Of a stretch of DNA of 64,000 bases, positions 41,310 through 51,039 are shown in pieces. The position numbers were made by a program, and so were the translations under genes. Position 1 is the stretch's first letter, and every line of letters begins with the position of its first letter. The notes beneath the pieces were generated by a model that had not been told where the DNA came from, ran no database searches, and was given only the letters and a program-made list of their open reading frames with translations. The DNA is taken from the NCBI RefSeq assembly GCF_024742075.1, contig NZ_JANSGD010000002.1, forward strand, positions 238,675-302,674, given 5' to 3'. The stretch is from Facklamia sp. 7083-14-GEN3 (GTDB lineage Bacteria; Bacillota; Bacilli; Lactobacillales; Aerococcaceae).

Positions 41310-41321
41310 ATTACCTCCTTT

Positions 41322-42023
41322 CTACCAATGTAAATCTAATACATTAGTAGGATGCGGGTTTTGAACGACTTCCTCTACTTGTCCATTACGGATTTTAATC
41401 ACGCGATCTGCCATTTTTGAAATCACTGTATTATGAGTGATTACCACAACCGTTGTGCGCGTTTCGCGACATGTATCCTGTAATAACTTCAAGATTTGTT
41501 TGCCTGTTTCGTAGTCTAAAGCACCTGTGGGTTCATCACATAGAAGTATTTTGGGTCTACCAGCTAAAGCACGCGCAATAGATACCCTTTGCTGCTCACC
41601 GCCCGATAGCTGAGCGGGAAAATTATCTAATCGATGGCCTAACCCCGCTTCTTTAAGCACTGTTTCTGCTTGCATATTACTTTTGGCAATATGGATCATT
41701 AACTCCACATTTTCTTTAGCCGTTAAATTAGGAACTAAATTATAATTTTGAAAGACAAAACCAACGTTATTTCTTCTAAAATGAGTTAACTGCTTGGCCT
41801 TGTACTTAGCAATATCTTCTCCATCTATAACAACTTGTCCGGAGGTCGCTTGATCCATTCCACCTAAAATATTTAGTGTAGTTGATTTACCAGCTCCGGA
41901 AGGTCCTAAAATAACCACAAACTCTCCTTCATCGATTGTAAAGCTGACTCCATCATTTGCTCGCGTAACGACTTCACCAGTTTTATATTCTTTTACAACT
42001 TCACTTAATTCAATATAAGACAT
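41322..42023 (-). CDS. ABC transporter ATP-binding protein (LolD/MacB type)
   Basis: Cytoplasmic ATPase of 233 aa that powers the FtsX-type permease downstream. Walker A is GPSGAGKST near residue 41, the Q-loop is [13 protein letters not shown] near 89, the signature [19 protein letters not shown] near 138, Walker [12 protein letters not shown] near 160, and the switch His VVVITHN near 195. It is translationally close to the permease gene. Membership of the LolD/MacB group follows from [19 protein letters not shown] and the partner permease. Confidence 0.93.
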   Translation of the reverse strand: MSYIELSEVVKEYKTGEVVTRANDGVSFTIDEGEFVVILGPSGAGKSTTLNILGGMDQATSGQVVIDGEDIAKYKAKQLTHFRRNNVGFVFQNYNLVPNLTAKENVELMIHIAKSNMQAETVLKEAGLGHRLDNFPAQLSGGEQQRVSIARALAGRPKILLCDEPTGALDYETGKQILKLLQDTCRETRTTVVVITHNTVISKMADRVIKIRNGQVEEVVQNPHPTNVLDLHW

Positions 42024-42041
42024 TGTTACTCCCCGCCTTTC

Positions 42042-43235
42042 TTATTCAGAACAATAATATACTAAAACTTTAAGATACTGACTCGTAGAATCGACAGAAG
42101 AAGGATAATCTTCGGGAAGTCCAAAACTTTGAATCAATTGAACTTTCTTACCACTCAAGCGACCAGCTTCGTTCATATCTTCAATAAATTTATCTTTTGA
42201 GTAAGCTGAATGGTTTGTGGATAAGACACACAATCCCCCTGATTTAGTTATTTGAAACAAATTTTTAGCCAATGTTATATAATCTGTTAATGCTGAAAAA
42301 ACATAACGTTTAGTTCGGGCAAAACTAGGAGGGTCACATACCACCATATCAAAATCTTTTGAGGAACGTTTGGCATAATCAATATAATCAAAGACATCCA
42401 TGATTCTAATCTCGTTAGATAAGTTGTCGGTGTCCAGCTTGTTAATTAAAAAGTTTTCTTTACTGAGCTCTAATGAACGATTAGCTACATCAACACTGAC
42501 AGTATTACTAGCTCCACCCAGGCTAGCCGCAATTGAAAATGCAGCTGTGTAAGAAAAAAGATTTAAGACAGACAACCCATGTGCTTGTTCTTGGATATAC
42601 TTCCGCACTTCTCTTTGATCAAAGAAAAGACCCGTCATCCAATCCTGACCTAAGTAAATAGCATACTTTCGATTCTGTTCTTTGATAATTAGAGGCTGTG
42701 GGGCCTCTTTGCCGGTAACATGTTTGATTGCTTTCTCACTATCGTCAATTGGAAAGCGTTTGGTTTCATAAATGCCTATTACTTCAAGTGGGGATTCTAA
42801 AAGAATTTCAAGCCACCAATCGCGGTATTTGAAAGCACCTTTAGAATACCAGTTGATTTGAATAAAATGGTCATACCAGTCGATTGATAGTCCACCTAAT
42901 CCGTCACCTTCACCATTAAACAAACGAAATCCTGTTGTAGTTGGATCGTCAATCAGAGATTGTCTATGTTCAATAGCCTCTTGAAAGTATATAGAAAAAA
43001 GTTCTTTTGACCATAAGTCTTCCAAGTTCAAACTAAAAACCCAAGCAAAACCTTTATTTTGCCGACCAATAAATGCTTGTCCTTTAAAGCTATGATTACG
43101 ATCTGTAATAAAGATAATCATACCCTCAGGTGCATCTTTAATATTATCAGGATCTTCAAAATCTTCTAACTTTATTAACTGTTCTCCTGCTTGTATTCTT
43201 TGACTTGCAAAATCTTTTAAATAAAAATACTTCAT
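42042..43235 (-). CDS. RlmI-like class I SAM-dependent rRNA methyltransferase
   Basis: 397-aa cytosine-C5-type methyltransferase of the RlmI/YwbD group. The N-terminal part (residues about 1-75) is a PUA-like RNA-binding domain; the SAM motif I is SVLNLFSYTAAFSIAASLGG near 228; acidic motif near 248; and the catalytic DPPSFAR near 302. The family methylates 23S rRNA in large-subunit assembly; the exact position is not predictable. It sits upstream of the ABC transporter on the same strand with a short gap. Confidence 0.88.
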   Translation of the reverse strand: MKYFYLKDFASQRIQAGEQLIKLEDFEDPDNIKDAPEGMIIFITDRNHSFKGQAFIGRQNKGFAWVFSLNLEDLWSKELFSIYFQEAIEHRQSLIDDPTTTGFRLFNGEGDGLGGLSIDWYDHFIQINWYSKGAFKYRDWWLEILLESPLEVIGIYETKRFPIDDSEKAIKHVTGKEAPQPLIIKEQNRKYAIYLGQDWMTGLFFDQREVRKYIQEQAHGLSVLNLFSYTAAFSIAASLGGASNTVSVDVANRSLELSKENFLINKLDTDNLSNEIRIMDVFDYIDYAKRSSKDFDMVVCDPPSFARTKRYVFSALTDYITLAKNLFQITKSGGLCVLSTNHSAYSKDKFIEDMNEAGRLSGKKVQLIQSFGLPEDYPSSVDSTSQYLKVLVYYCSE

Positions 43236-43307
43236 TGTAATACCTCTTTCATTTTTAAGATTATTTATTCTGGAGTTCTTAAGAAAACAAGCAAATAGCT
43301 TATAACG

Positions 43308-44480
43308 TTACTTCTTCTCTTTAGTCAGTAGGCCTTCCATTAAATAATCAGCAGCTGCCGGACTAATTGTTTTAAGACTTGATCTTTCAGGAATAGATAC
43401 TTTTTTAGGTTCAAAAGAATATTCTAAACGAACTCTTTTAGTAGAAAGTTCAGCTGTATCCTTGCTGAAAAAGTTAAACGCTACACTTTCTACAATTCCT
43501 TCCAAGATAACATCTAAAGTTTGTCTGTCTGAGTCAAAGTCCATAGAAAAACTCGTTAATTTATCAGTTAAGCCCTGACTCATTAAATTTAATGTTTTAT
43601 TGAACTGTGGGGTTGGATGCTCCATTTCCTTAAATTGAAGGCTATTAGAAAATTCGGAATCAATCTTTACACCGAATAAAAAATCATTTGACTGTTCATT
43701 AATTTTTACTTGATGATTGAATTGATTTTCCCAATCTTGATACTCACTCATGATAGATGAAGTAGAAGGTTGAATCAAATGATCTAAACGATAGGAGATG
43801 GATAGAAAAGGTTGTTTATCAAAGAAAAGACTCGGAATATTGATTCTTTCAATTTTTAAATGATACTGATTCTCCTTATAACTTAATTGACCTTGTTTCA
43901 CCTTCATTAATTTATCTTTATTAGGTATAAGTAATAAGGAGACTACTGGCTTTTCATTTAGATTAACAGTATCAATCGTTTCATTTGAAAACTCTGTGAA
44001 AAGATTAGTGTATTCAGCCATTTTATTATCAAATTGATAATCAAAAAAAGCTTGCTTAAAATAAGCTAAACTATCCAAAAAATCAAATTCTTTTACATAA
44101 AACAAACGATGTCTTCCGTATGATATAAAACTAAAATTTGCTGTCTCAGGGTAGTAATCATCCATTTGATACTTTAGATCACCTTTCAAATCTCCTTTTG
44201 AAGCATCCATTTTGAAAATTGCTTCCCCCATTTCTTGTTTTTCATCAAGATTTGTCCATTTCATTCTAACTTCAAATCTTTCGATATCTTCCATTTCCAT
44301 TAATGATTCTGAAAGTTGTTCAAGCAATTCCTGATCCACTTCATTTTCTGTTAGATTTTCATTTTCTGTTAGTGATTCGGTGGATATTTGATTAGCTTTG
44401 ACAGAATTAGGAGTACACAATATAGTCAAAATAAAGATACTTATAAAAAGCTTAATAACTATTTTTATTACTCTATCCAT
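43308..44480 (-). CDS. Secreted protein of unknown function
   Basis: 390-aa protein with a signal peptide (hydrophobic residues about 7-24, cleavage likely after VKA) and no lipobox or other membrane segment. The mature N-terminus has the tandem Glu/Asn-rich element LTENENLTENEV. Most of the rest is beta-rich with alternating polar and hydrophobic strands, such as YHLKIERINIPSLFF and FLSISYRLDHL, resembling the outline of LolA/LppX-like lipid-binding proteins, but I could not confirm this. Tyr, Phe and Lys are frequent. It has its own terminated upstream neighbour and precedes the methyltransferase gene. Confidence 0.75.
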   Translation of the reverse strand: MDRVIKIVIKLFISIFILTILCTPNSVKANQISTESLTENENLTENEVDQELLEQLSESLMEMEDIERFEVRMKWTNLDEKQEMGEAIFKMDASKGDLKGDLKYQMDDYYPETANFSFISYGRHRLFYVKEFDFLDSLAYFKQAFFDYQFDNKMAEYTNLFTEFSNETIDTVNLNEKPVVSLLLIPNKDKLMKVKQGQLSYKENQYHLKIERINIPSLFFDKQPFLSISYRLDHLIQPSTSSIMSEYQDWENQFNHQVKINEQSNDFLFGVKIDSEFSNSLQFKEMEHPTPQFNKTLNLMSQGLTDKLTSFSMDFDSDRQTLDVILEGIVESVAFNFFSKDTAELSTKRVRLEYSFEPKKVSIPERSSLKTISPAAADYLMEGLLTKEKK

Positions 44481-44566
44481 AAATTCTTCTCCTTTTTAAA
44501 ATGTCTTACTATTATTATAAATGAAGTCATGCTTTAATACACTAATAATCGTTTAATAAGACTTAC

Positions 44567-44601
44567 TAAAAAAAGCCCTCTAGTGTTAGAGGGCTTTTTT
44601 T
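44567..44601 (-). terminator. Terminator after the AgcS symporter gene
   Basis: AAAAAAGCCCTCTA pairs with TAGAGGGCTTTTTT around a 4-nt loop, with A/T tracts on both sides. Confidence 0.92.
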
Positions 44602-44625
44602 GAAAAATATAATCGGTTAATCAGT

Positions 44626-46044
44626 TTATTCGTATTTATAATCCCATGATAAATGTTCCGCATCAAGTTGAACTTGTTTATCATAATCTTTAAGTACTTC
44701 TACTGTTTTTCCTGATAAAATGATCAGAGCAATTATGTTGGGTAAAGCCATCAACCCCATTGATAAATCAGCAATATCCCATACTACTCCGGGACTTGCA
44801 AAGTATCCTAGAGCAATTGCAAGTAAAGCAACTAATTTAAATGAATGGATGATTTTCCCATTGTCAAAGATAAATTTAACATTGGACTCTGCAAAGAAGA
44901 ACCAACCAACTATTGTAGTTAATGAAAAACATGACAAGGCGATGGCTAAGAAAGACTCTCCAATTTTTCCGAATTGAATTTGGAAAGCAGTTTGTGTCAT
45001 GACTTGACCATACTCACCTAATGCTTGGGGCGTCATAGCTTGGATTGTTTCAATGGAATAAGACCCTGTTAAAAGATTAATCATGACCGTTGCCACACAA
45101 ATAATGAAAGTACATATAAAGACACCAATCATAGCAATAAATCCCTGTTCAGCAGGATGTGAAGTCACAGCTACCGCATGAGAATGAGGCGTCGATCCCA
45201 TTCCGGCCTCATTTGAAAACAAACCTCTAGCTAACCCATATCGCATAGCTTGTTGAACACTAATTCCTAACGCCCCACCAGCTACCGCTTGAGGATTAAA
45301 TGCGCTATTGATAATTAACTTGATGGTAGGAATCAGTTGATCAATATTTAAAATCATAATTAATAATGCCACTAATACATAGGCCATGGCCATAGTAGGT
45401 ACGACACGCTCAGAAAATTTACCAATTCGTTCCATACCACCTATGAGAATCCAACCAACAACCAATATTAAAACACAAGCTATTAAGAATTGATTGAAAC
45501 CAAAAGCTGTATTCATTGACGAAATAATTGAATTTGCTTGAACCATTATACCTACTATTCCAAGTGCAACAATGCACAAAACAGCAAAAATATATGCTAA
45601 CCACTTTTGTTTTAAACCATTTTTGATATAGTATGCAGGTCCTCCAACTAATGTACCATCTGAAACTTCTCTTTCCCTAAAAACTTGAGCCATAGTAGCC
45701 TCAGCAAATATTGTAGACATACCTAAAAAACCAGAAACCAACATCCAAAATGCCGCTCCCGGACCCCCGCCAATAATAGCGGTTGCAATTCCTACAATAT
45801 TTCCAGTCCCTACTTGAGCTGCAACAGCTGTAGCTAAGGATTGAAAAGGAGTCATTCCCCCTTCTTTAGCCGGCTTCCCTTTTATAATATCTGATATCAT
45901 GCGTTTTAGGGCAGGAAAAACACGTGAAAACTGCGGAAAGCCCAAACGAACAGTCATAAATAATCCAATTCCAATAAAAGCGTATAAAAGAACATAATCC
46001 CATAAATAATTGCGAAGTGTTACTACAATATCTGAAAAATTCAT
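44626..46044 (-). CDS. Sodium:alanine/glycine symporter (AgcS family)
   Basis: 472-aa sodium-coupled symporter of the AGCS family, importing Ala or Gly. Signature segments are FQSLATAVAAQVGTGNIVGIA near residue 68, GGPGAAFWMLVSGFLGMSTIFAE near 93 and GLFSNEAGMGSTPHSHA near 272. Around 11 membrane helices are predicted. It begins after AAGGAATTATTT-ATG. A 12-codon open frame lies just upstream in the leader (46074-46109). Confidence 0.92.
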   Translation of the reverse strand: MNFSDIVVTLRNYLWDYVLLYAFIGIGLFMTVRLGFPQFSRVFPALKRMISDIIKGKPAKEGGMTPFQSLATAVAAQVGTGNIVGIATAIIGGGPGAAFWMLVSGFLGMSTIFAEATMAQVFREREVSDGTLVGGPAYYIKNGLKQKWLAYIFAVLCIVALGIVGIMVQANSIISSMNTAFGFNQFLIACVLILVVGWILIGGMERIGKFSERVVPTMAMAYVLVALLIMILNIDQLIPTIKLIINSAFNPQAVAGGALGISVQQAMRYGLARGLFSNEAGMGSTPHSHAVAVTSHPAEQGFIAMIGVFICTFIICVATVMINLLTGSYSIETIQAMTPQALGEYGQVMTQTAFQIQFGKIGESFLAIALSCFSLTTIVGWFFFAESNVKFIFDNGKIIHSFKLVALLAIALGYFASPGVVWDIADLSMGLMALPNIIALIILSGKTVEVLKDYDKQVQLDAEHLSWDYKYE

Positions 46045-46073
46045 TAAATAATTCCTTTCTTAATTAAAAAAAG

Positions 46074-46109
46074 CTAAAGTAAACCTGCCAAATAATAAAC
46101 CGCTTTCAT
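46074..46109 (-). CDS. Possible 11-residue leader peptide upstream of the AgcS gene
   Basis: ATG preceded by GGAAGGAG at 12 bp opens the frame MKAVYYLAGLL before TAG, ending 29 bp before the AgcS start. It lies within a leader of unclear function and contains Ala-Gly codons (GCA GGT), a possible regulatory link to an Ala/Gly importer. A short dyad (AAAGC ... GCTTT) spans it. Evidence for translation is only the ribosome site. Confidence 0.3.
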   Translation of the reverse strand: MKAVYYLAGLL

Positions 46110-46404
46110 AATCGTGTCTCACTCCTTCCAAAATATTATTTGTCGCTGCATGTTAACCATACCATATGCCATAAGAAAATATAATAAAATTTATTAGTTT
46201 TTATAATGGTTTTAACTAATAGTATTATAGTCTTTAGATTATTTTTTTATATATTAATATTTAAACAAATTACACTCCAATATCTATAGAGCAATAAGAA
46301 TTTGTTTAGTAATTATATAAATTTTTGATTGATTTCAGAATAATCATATTTTTCTTTTTTAGAAATATAAAACAAATATCGATTGAAATTTTATACTATT
46401 AAAT
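46110..46404. other. AT-rich intergenic region, no gene seen
   Basis: I found no tRNA, no known riboswitch consensus and no open frame with a ribosome site here beyond the short leader to its left. It holds the AgcS promoter region (a plausible TATGGT -10 near 46160 on the minus strand) and long A/T runs. Confidence 0.6.
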
Positions 46405-46450
46405 AAATAAAAAATGGTGTGGATTCGTTATATCGAATCCACACCATTTC
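46405..46450 (-). terminator. Terminator after the tRNA-Leu gene
   Basis: AAATGGTGTGGATTCG pairs with CGAATCCACACCATTT around a 5-nt loop; on the minus strand it is followed by TTTATTTATTT. It isolates the tRNA from the AgcS leader. Confidence 0.92.
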
Positions 46451-46499
46451 GTTAAGTTTATAGCTTTGAATTTAAATTTTGAAAATAAAGTTTACCCAA

Positions 46500-46582
46500 T
46501 GCGGCCGAGAAGACTCGAACTTCCACATCCTTAAGGATACCAGCCCCTCAAGCTGGCGCGTCTGCCATTCCGCCACGACCGC
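46500..46582 (-). tRNA. tRNA-Leu (anticodon GAG)
   Basis: 83-nt class II tRNA with a long variable arm. Acceptor GCGGTCG pairs with CGGCCGC, the anticodon stem CCAGC/GCTGG encloses loop TTGAGGG, so the anticodon is GAG. The T-arm GTTCGAGTC is normal. CCA is not encoded. Own promoter and terminator flank it. Confidence 0.95.
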
Positions 46583-46604
46583 TCTATCTATGACGATAGT
46601 ATAT

Positions 46605-46634
46605 ATTGTAACGAATTGGTAACGCTTATGTCAA
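46605..46634 (-). promoter_or_regulatory. Promoter of tRNA-Leu(GAG)
   Basis: A perfect TTGACA is separated by 18 bp from TACAAT on the minus strand, about 22 bp before the tRNA. It begins just seven bases after the tex stop codon. Confidence 0.85.
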
Positions 46635-46640
46635 CTTTTT

Positions 46641-48824
46641 TTATTTGCTTATTTGTTTTAAACCAATGCGTGAACGTTCACGGTCAATAGAAATCACTTC
46701 TACTTCAACTATATCTCCCACGGCTACTAACTCAGAAGGATGCTTAATGAATCGACCTTTTGGTGAATTTAGTTTAGATATATGAATAAGTCCATCCTGT
46801 TTAACTCCAATATCAACAAAAACGCCAAAGTCGACAACATTTCTTACAACACCCTGTAACTACATATTTTCCTCTAAGTCTTCCATCTTCAAAACATCGT
46901 CTCTTAAAATAGGCGCATCTTGACCATCTCGAATATCTTGACTAGGATTTATCAAGCCATTCAAGATATCGTTGGCTGTTTCTTTACCAATTTGATAAGT
47001 TTGAGCAATCTGCTGGGCGTCTAAAGATTTTAAAATTTGACTGCTTTCTTCTTGACCTATTTCTTCTAGAGACAAACCGTTATCTTCTAAGATCTTTTCT
47101 GCAATTGCGTATGATTCTGGGTGAATAGATGTCTGATCTAGAGGGTTTTTACCTTTTATAATACGTAAGAAACCAACAGCTTGTTCATAGGTTTTTGGTC
47201 CCATACGTTTAACTTTTTTAATCTGTTTTCGATCCGCAAACCTGCCAATCTCATCTCTTAAAAGAATCACATTCTTAGCTGTTGCATGGGTCATTCCAGA
47301 TACACGTTCTAATAATTGAATACTAGCAGTATTAATATCGACCCCAACCTGATTGACTGTCATATTAACGACAAAATCTAATTCATCTGCTAATAAGTTT
47401 TGGCTAACATCGTGCTGGTATTGTCCGACCCCCATTGATTTAGGATCAATTTTTATCAACTCTGCTAGGGGATCTTGTAATCTTCTTGCGATAGAAACAG
47501 CACTTCTTTCTTCTACTTGATAATCTGGAAATTCTTCACGGGCAATTTCACTAGCTGAATATACAGAAGCTCCTGCCTCATTGACAACTATGAAACGAAT
47601 TGGCCGATCAACCTGCTTAACTACTTCACTTACAAAGACTTCAGATTCTCTACTTGCTGTTCCATTACCAATCGCAATAACATCAACCTGATGCTGTTCA
47701 AGCATGGACTTTAAAATAGTCGCTGCTTGTTGGCGCTTATAATCAGCTACAGGTGGGTGTGGATAAATAACTCCCTTATCAAGCACTCGACCGGTTTCTG
47801 AAATAATCGCCAATTTGCATCCCGTACGGTAAGCTGGGTCTAATCCAAGAACACGAGCACCCTTCATAGGAGGCTGTAAAAGTAAGTGACGTAAGTTCTC
47901 TCCAAAAATAGCAATCGCATGACGATCCGCTCTTTCGGTTTGTTCACTCCTAATTTCACGCTCAATTGCCGGTTGAATAAACCGTTTATATGCATCTTTA
48001 AGCGCTAACTCAATCCGCTCTTTTTGCTGGTTAGGCAGATCTTCATCTAGAATATGCTTTTCCATATATTGAAGCGCAGGTTCCTCATCTACTTGGATTT
48101 TAACTGAAAGAACCCCTTCTTTTTCACCACGATTAGATGCTAGGACACGATATTCAGCAATTTTCATTAATTTTTCTTGAAAATCGTAATACATCTGGTA
48201 GACTCCACGTTCATCTAAGTCTTGGTCTTTTAAAGTGGTGGTCCAATAGGCATTATATTTTGTGTATTTTCGAATAAATTCTCGGAAATCTGCTCGATCT
48301 GATATTTGTTGAGCAATAATCTCATGGGCACCTTCGAGTGCTTCGTCTACTGATGAGACCGCCTCATTAAGATACTTTTCTGCCTCTTGCTCTAGTGAAG
48401 CATCCAAGTCTTTATTAGTTAGTATCCAACTTGCTAAAGGTTCTAAACCATTCTCAATTGCCACCATGGCTTTGGTCCGACGTTTTTTCTTAAAGGGACG
48501 GTATAAGTCTTCTACTTGTTGTAGTGTCTGTGCCTGCTCAATATTTTCTCGAAGGTCAGTGTCCAACTTCCCTTGTTCCTCAATCGCTTTTAAGACATCC
48601 TCTTTGCGTTGATGGAGATTTAAAGCATATTGGTAATGCTTATCGATATCATAGATTTGAACCTCATCCAGAGAGCCAGTCATTTCTTTACGGTAACGTG
48701 AAATAAAAGGGATTGTATTCCCTTCCTCCAATAAATTAAGAACCGCATTAATTTGATTGACTTTTATATTTAATTCCTTGCTAATAGATTTGATAATACT
48801 TGCTTGATTGTTTTCATTATTCAT
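46641..48824 (-). pseudogene. tex: Tex-family transcription accessory protein, interrupted by an in-frame TAG
   Basis: RNA-binding Tex protein in two in-frame parts. From 48824 to a TAG at 46860-46862 there are 654 codons containing the N-terminal helical region (residues 1-200), the YqgF-like domain (LGLDPAYRTGCKLAIISETG near 325) and the helix-hairpin-helix domain (VGVDINTASIQLLERVSG near 495). After the TAG the frame continues without break for 72 codons: LQGVVRNVVDFGVFVDIG then an S1 domain ending RIGLKQISK and a TAA at 46641. The codon before this segment normally encodes Glu or similar (DLKPGMELQGTVRNVVDFG in homologs), so the TAG is a nonsense change. Total 727 positions is normal for Tex. 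It may be readthrough, loss of the S1 domain, or a sequencing error. Confidence 0.85.
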
Positions 48825-48828
48825 CCTA

Positions 48829-49563
48829 TCATTCTCCTTCTAAAACTGGAACGGAATACATTTGAACCACTGCTGTTTTACTAACTTTCATAGCATGCAG
48901 TTCTCCTCCAAATACACAGCCACCGTCAATTCCCCATTTCATATCCTTACGCCAAATACTGGAGTTATAGTAATTTTGATGAAGAACCATTGTTGGAGTG
49001 TGCCCAAAAATAATTTGTTTACCGGTAGAATTCTTTGTCTGATGAAACCTGTCTCTAATCCACAAAAACTCATGGTCAGAAGTATTCTTCCAGTTTTCAA
49101 GCGACAAATCTACACCAGCATGAACAATAATGAATTCTCCATATTCAAAATAATATGGGAGGCTTTCTAACCAACTTTCAAGCTCAGGATAAGTCTGTTT
49201 AATCTGACGAGCTAGTCGTCTGGCTTGTGATTTTACGACTTTTTCTTCAGGGATATTTAACAACTGACAAATAGTCGATACTCCACCATTCATAATGTAA
49301 TGATTAAAAAAATTATGTGGACTTCGCAAAAAATTTAAGAGCATTGATTCATGGTTTCCTCTTAAACAGAGGGCATTCTTTTCTTCTTGAAGTTGCCATA
49401 CTCGGTTTAAGACAGCTAAACTATTATATCCACGATCGATATAGTCTCCAATAAAAACTAAGCGCTCTTGATTAGGTTGCCAATTTGCTAATAGTAGCTC
49501 TAATTCATCACTCATTCCGTGAATATCCCCAATAACAAATAAGTCCTCTGGATTGTTTTTCAC
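48829..49563 (-). CDS. PPP-type serine/threonine phosphatase or Ap4A-hydrolase-like metallophosphoesterase
   Basis: Cytosolic metallophosphoesterase of 244 aa. The metal and phosphate motifs are FVIGDIHGM near residue 10, VFIGDYIDRGYNS near 36 and LCLRGNHESML near 67, with the later His in IIVHAGVDLS near 147 and FGHTPT near 185. The order GDIHG, GDYIDRG, GNHE places it in the PPP/ApaH group. I prefer the GTG at 49563, which follows AAAGGCGGTGAACG; an upstream ATG in frame has no ribosome site. Its stop lies 4 bp before tex, so the two are co-transcribed. Substrate unknown. Confidence 0.82.
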   Translation of the reverse strand: MKNNPEDLFVIGDIHGMSDELELLLANWQPNQERLVFIGDYIDRGYNSLAVLNRVWQLQEEKNALCLRGNHESMLLNFLRSPHNFFNHYIMNGGVSTICQLLNIPEEKVVKSQARRLARQIKQTYPELESWLESLPYYFEYGEFIIVHAGVDLSLENWKNTSDHEFLWIRDRFHQTKNSTGKQIIFGHTPTMVLHQNYYNSSIWRKDMKWGIDGGCVFGGELHAMKVSKTAVVQMYSVPVLEGE

Positions 49564-49654
49564 TCGTTCACCGCCTTTAAAATCGAATGAATTAAGTATA
49601 ACATAGCTTAACAAGCAGGAAAATCATAGATTACCTTTATATAAATCCTTATAA

Positions 49655-49697
49655 ATAAAAGACCCTCAAGCTAGTTAAAATGAACTGCTTGAAGGGC
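49655..49697 (-). terminator. Terminator after the substrate-binding-protein gene
   Basis: CCCTTCAAGCAGTT pairs with AACTAGCTTGAGGG (one mismatch) around a 7-nt loop, followed on the minus strand by TCTTTTATTT. It ends the ABC transporter operon. Confidence 0.85.
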
Positions 49698-49732
49698 TTT
49701 CCTAATTAAATATAAGTGTTTTTATTTTCCGT

Positions 49733-51004
49733 TTATAAACCAAGATGTCCTTTAACTAAATCTTCAATATTTTGAAGTTCAGTCATTGGATCTGAATCGT
49801 TAATGAAAACATTTTCGATTGCAGTATTTAATTCGGTGAAAACTTCCGAACTTCCTACATAAGGAACTTGAGATCTACCATATTTTAATTCTTTGGTTGC
49901 TGCTTCAGCATATGGGACTTCAGTTAAATATTCTTGCCAAATATCTGATTCTACACCCGATTTTGTAATTGGAAGGTAACCTGTTTCTGTAGCCCATTGT
50001 GCTGTGTTTTCAGTTTGAAGAATGAATGACATAAATTGGATAGCTCCAGCAATTTCCTCATCAGATGCTGAGGCAAAAATACCCAAATCATTCCCTGCAA
50101 ATAGAGTTAATGGTTCTCCTTCTCCATAAACAGGTAGTTCAGCTGTCACCATATTCATACCTGATTCTTCTACTCCAGGTAATACGTGCGGAAGGCCTGC
50201 AGACGATCCAATATAAAGAGCTGTGGCACCTTGTGAGAAAGGTCCTGACATATAACCATCTTCTCCGGCAATTCGTGCATGATCTTCATTAATTAAATCT
50301 TTCAAGAATTGAAGGGTTTCAACTGATTGATCAGATGCAATGTCTGTAGCTGAAATATCTTCCGCAATCCAAGTTGCACCATTTTGTCTAGCCATTGTTT
50401 CTAGTTCCATTGATGGCCCATTTTCTAAGCCCATTGCTTGTGCATCAATTCCAGCTTCATCTAAAGCTTTACCTAATTCTAAAACTTCTTCCCAAGTTGT
50501 AGGAATTTCAGCTCCTACTTCATCTAATAAATCTTGATTTACATACATCATACGTACTGACTTTGAAAAAGGAAGTCCATAAATTTGTCCATCCATGGTA
50601 ACACCCGTCATAAAGCCTTCGTATATATCCTCACGTAATTCTTGTGTAAATCCATTTTCATCTGTTAAATAATCATCTAAGGGTAAAGTTAACCCTTGGT
50701 CTTTAAAATCAACAACCGTTGATGCTGTTAATTGAGCCATAACTGGTAAATCTTTAGAAACACCTGATGCAATAATTGATTGTTGAAGAGATGCATAATC
50801 GCCCTGATTTTGTTCAACCACCTTATATTGATCTTGAGACTGATTAAAAGCTTCGACTAATTTAGTTAAAGCTTCTTGGTGGGGGCCATTCATAGCATGC
50901 CAGAAGGTAATTTCAACTGGCTCTTGAGCGTTTGCAAACGAAGTGAAAACATTGCTAAAGGAAAAGACTAATAAAGCAGCCAACAATACTTTGATTTTTT
51001 TCAT
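49733..51004 (-). CDS. ABC transporter substrate-binding protein, UgpB-like, without lipobox
   Basis: 423-aa extracellular substrate-binding protein of the sugar/glycerol-3-phosphate family (family 1). The mature start EITFWHAMNGPHQEAL is characteristic of UgpB-like proteins. Later landmarks are QLTASTVVDFKDQGL, YGLPFSKSVRMMYVNQDLLDE and TTWEEVLELGKALDEAGI. The signal peptide is followed by a typical Sec cleavage site (ANA-QEP near residue 26) and no Cys; the whole protein contains no cysteine, so it cannot be lipid-anchored as most Gram-positive binding proteins are. It is the last gene of an operon with two permeases and an ATPase. Confidence 0.9.
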   Translation of the reverse strand: MKKIKVLLAALLVFSFSNVFTSFANAQEPVEITFWHAMNGPHQEALTKLVEAFNQSQDQYKVVEQNQGDYASLQQSIIASGVSKDLPVMAQLTASTVVDFKDQGLTLPLDDYLTDENGFTQELREDIYEGFMTGVTMDGQIYGLPFSKSVRMMYVNQDLLDEVGAEIPTTWEEVLELGKALDEAGIDAQAMGLENGPSMELETMARQNGATWIAEDISATDIASDQSVETLQFLKDLINEDHARIAGEDGYMSGPFSQGATALYIGSSAGLPHVLPGVEESGMNMVTAELPVYGEGEPLTLFAGNDLGIFASASDEEIAGAIQFMSFILQTENTAQWATETGYLPITKSGVESDIWQEYLTEVPYAEAATKELKYGRSQVPYVGSSEVFTELNTAIENVFINDSDPMTELQNIEDLVKGHLGL

Positions 51005-51039
51005 TTTTTTCTCCTTTTCTATTGACTAAGAAACAACGA

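Noticed and set aside
46110..46404. A glycine or T-box riboswitch before the AgcS gene
   Set aside because: I saw no conserved glycine-aptamer or T-box sequence; the region is only AT-rich.
50928..50945. CGTTTGCAAACG palindrome resembling a catabolite-responsive element inside the substrate-binding-protein gene
   Set aside because: It matches the cre consensus with at least one key mismatch, lies within the signal-peptide codons, and no site exists at the operon promoter.
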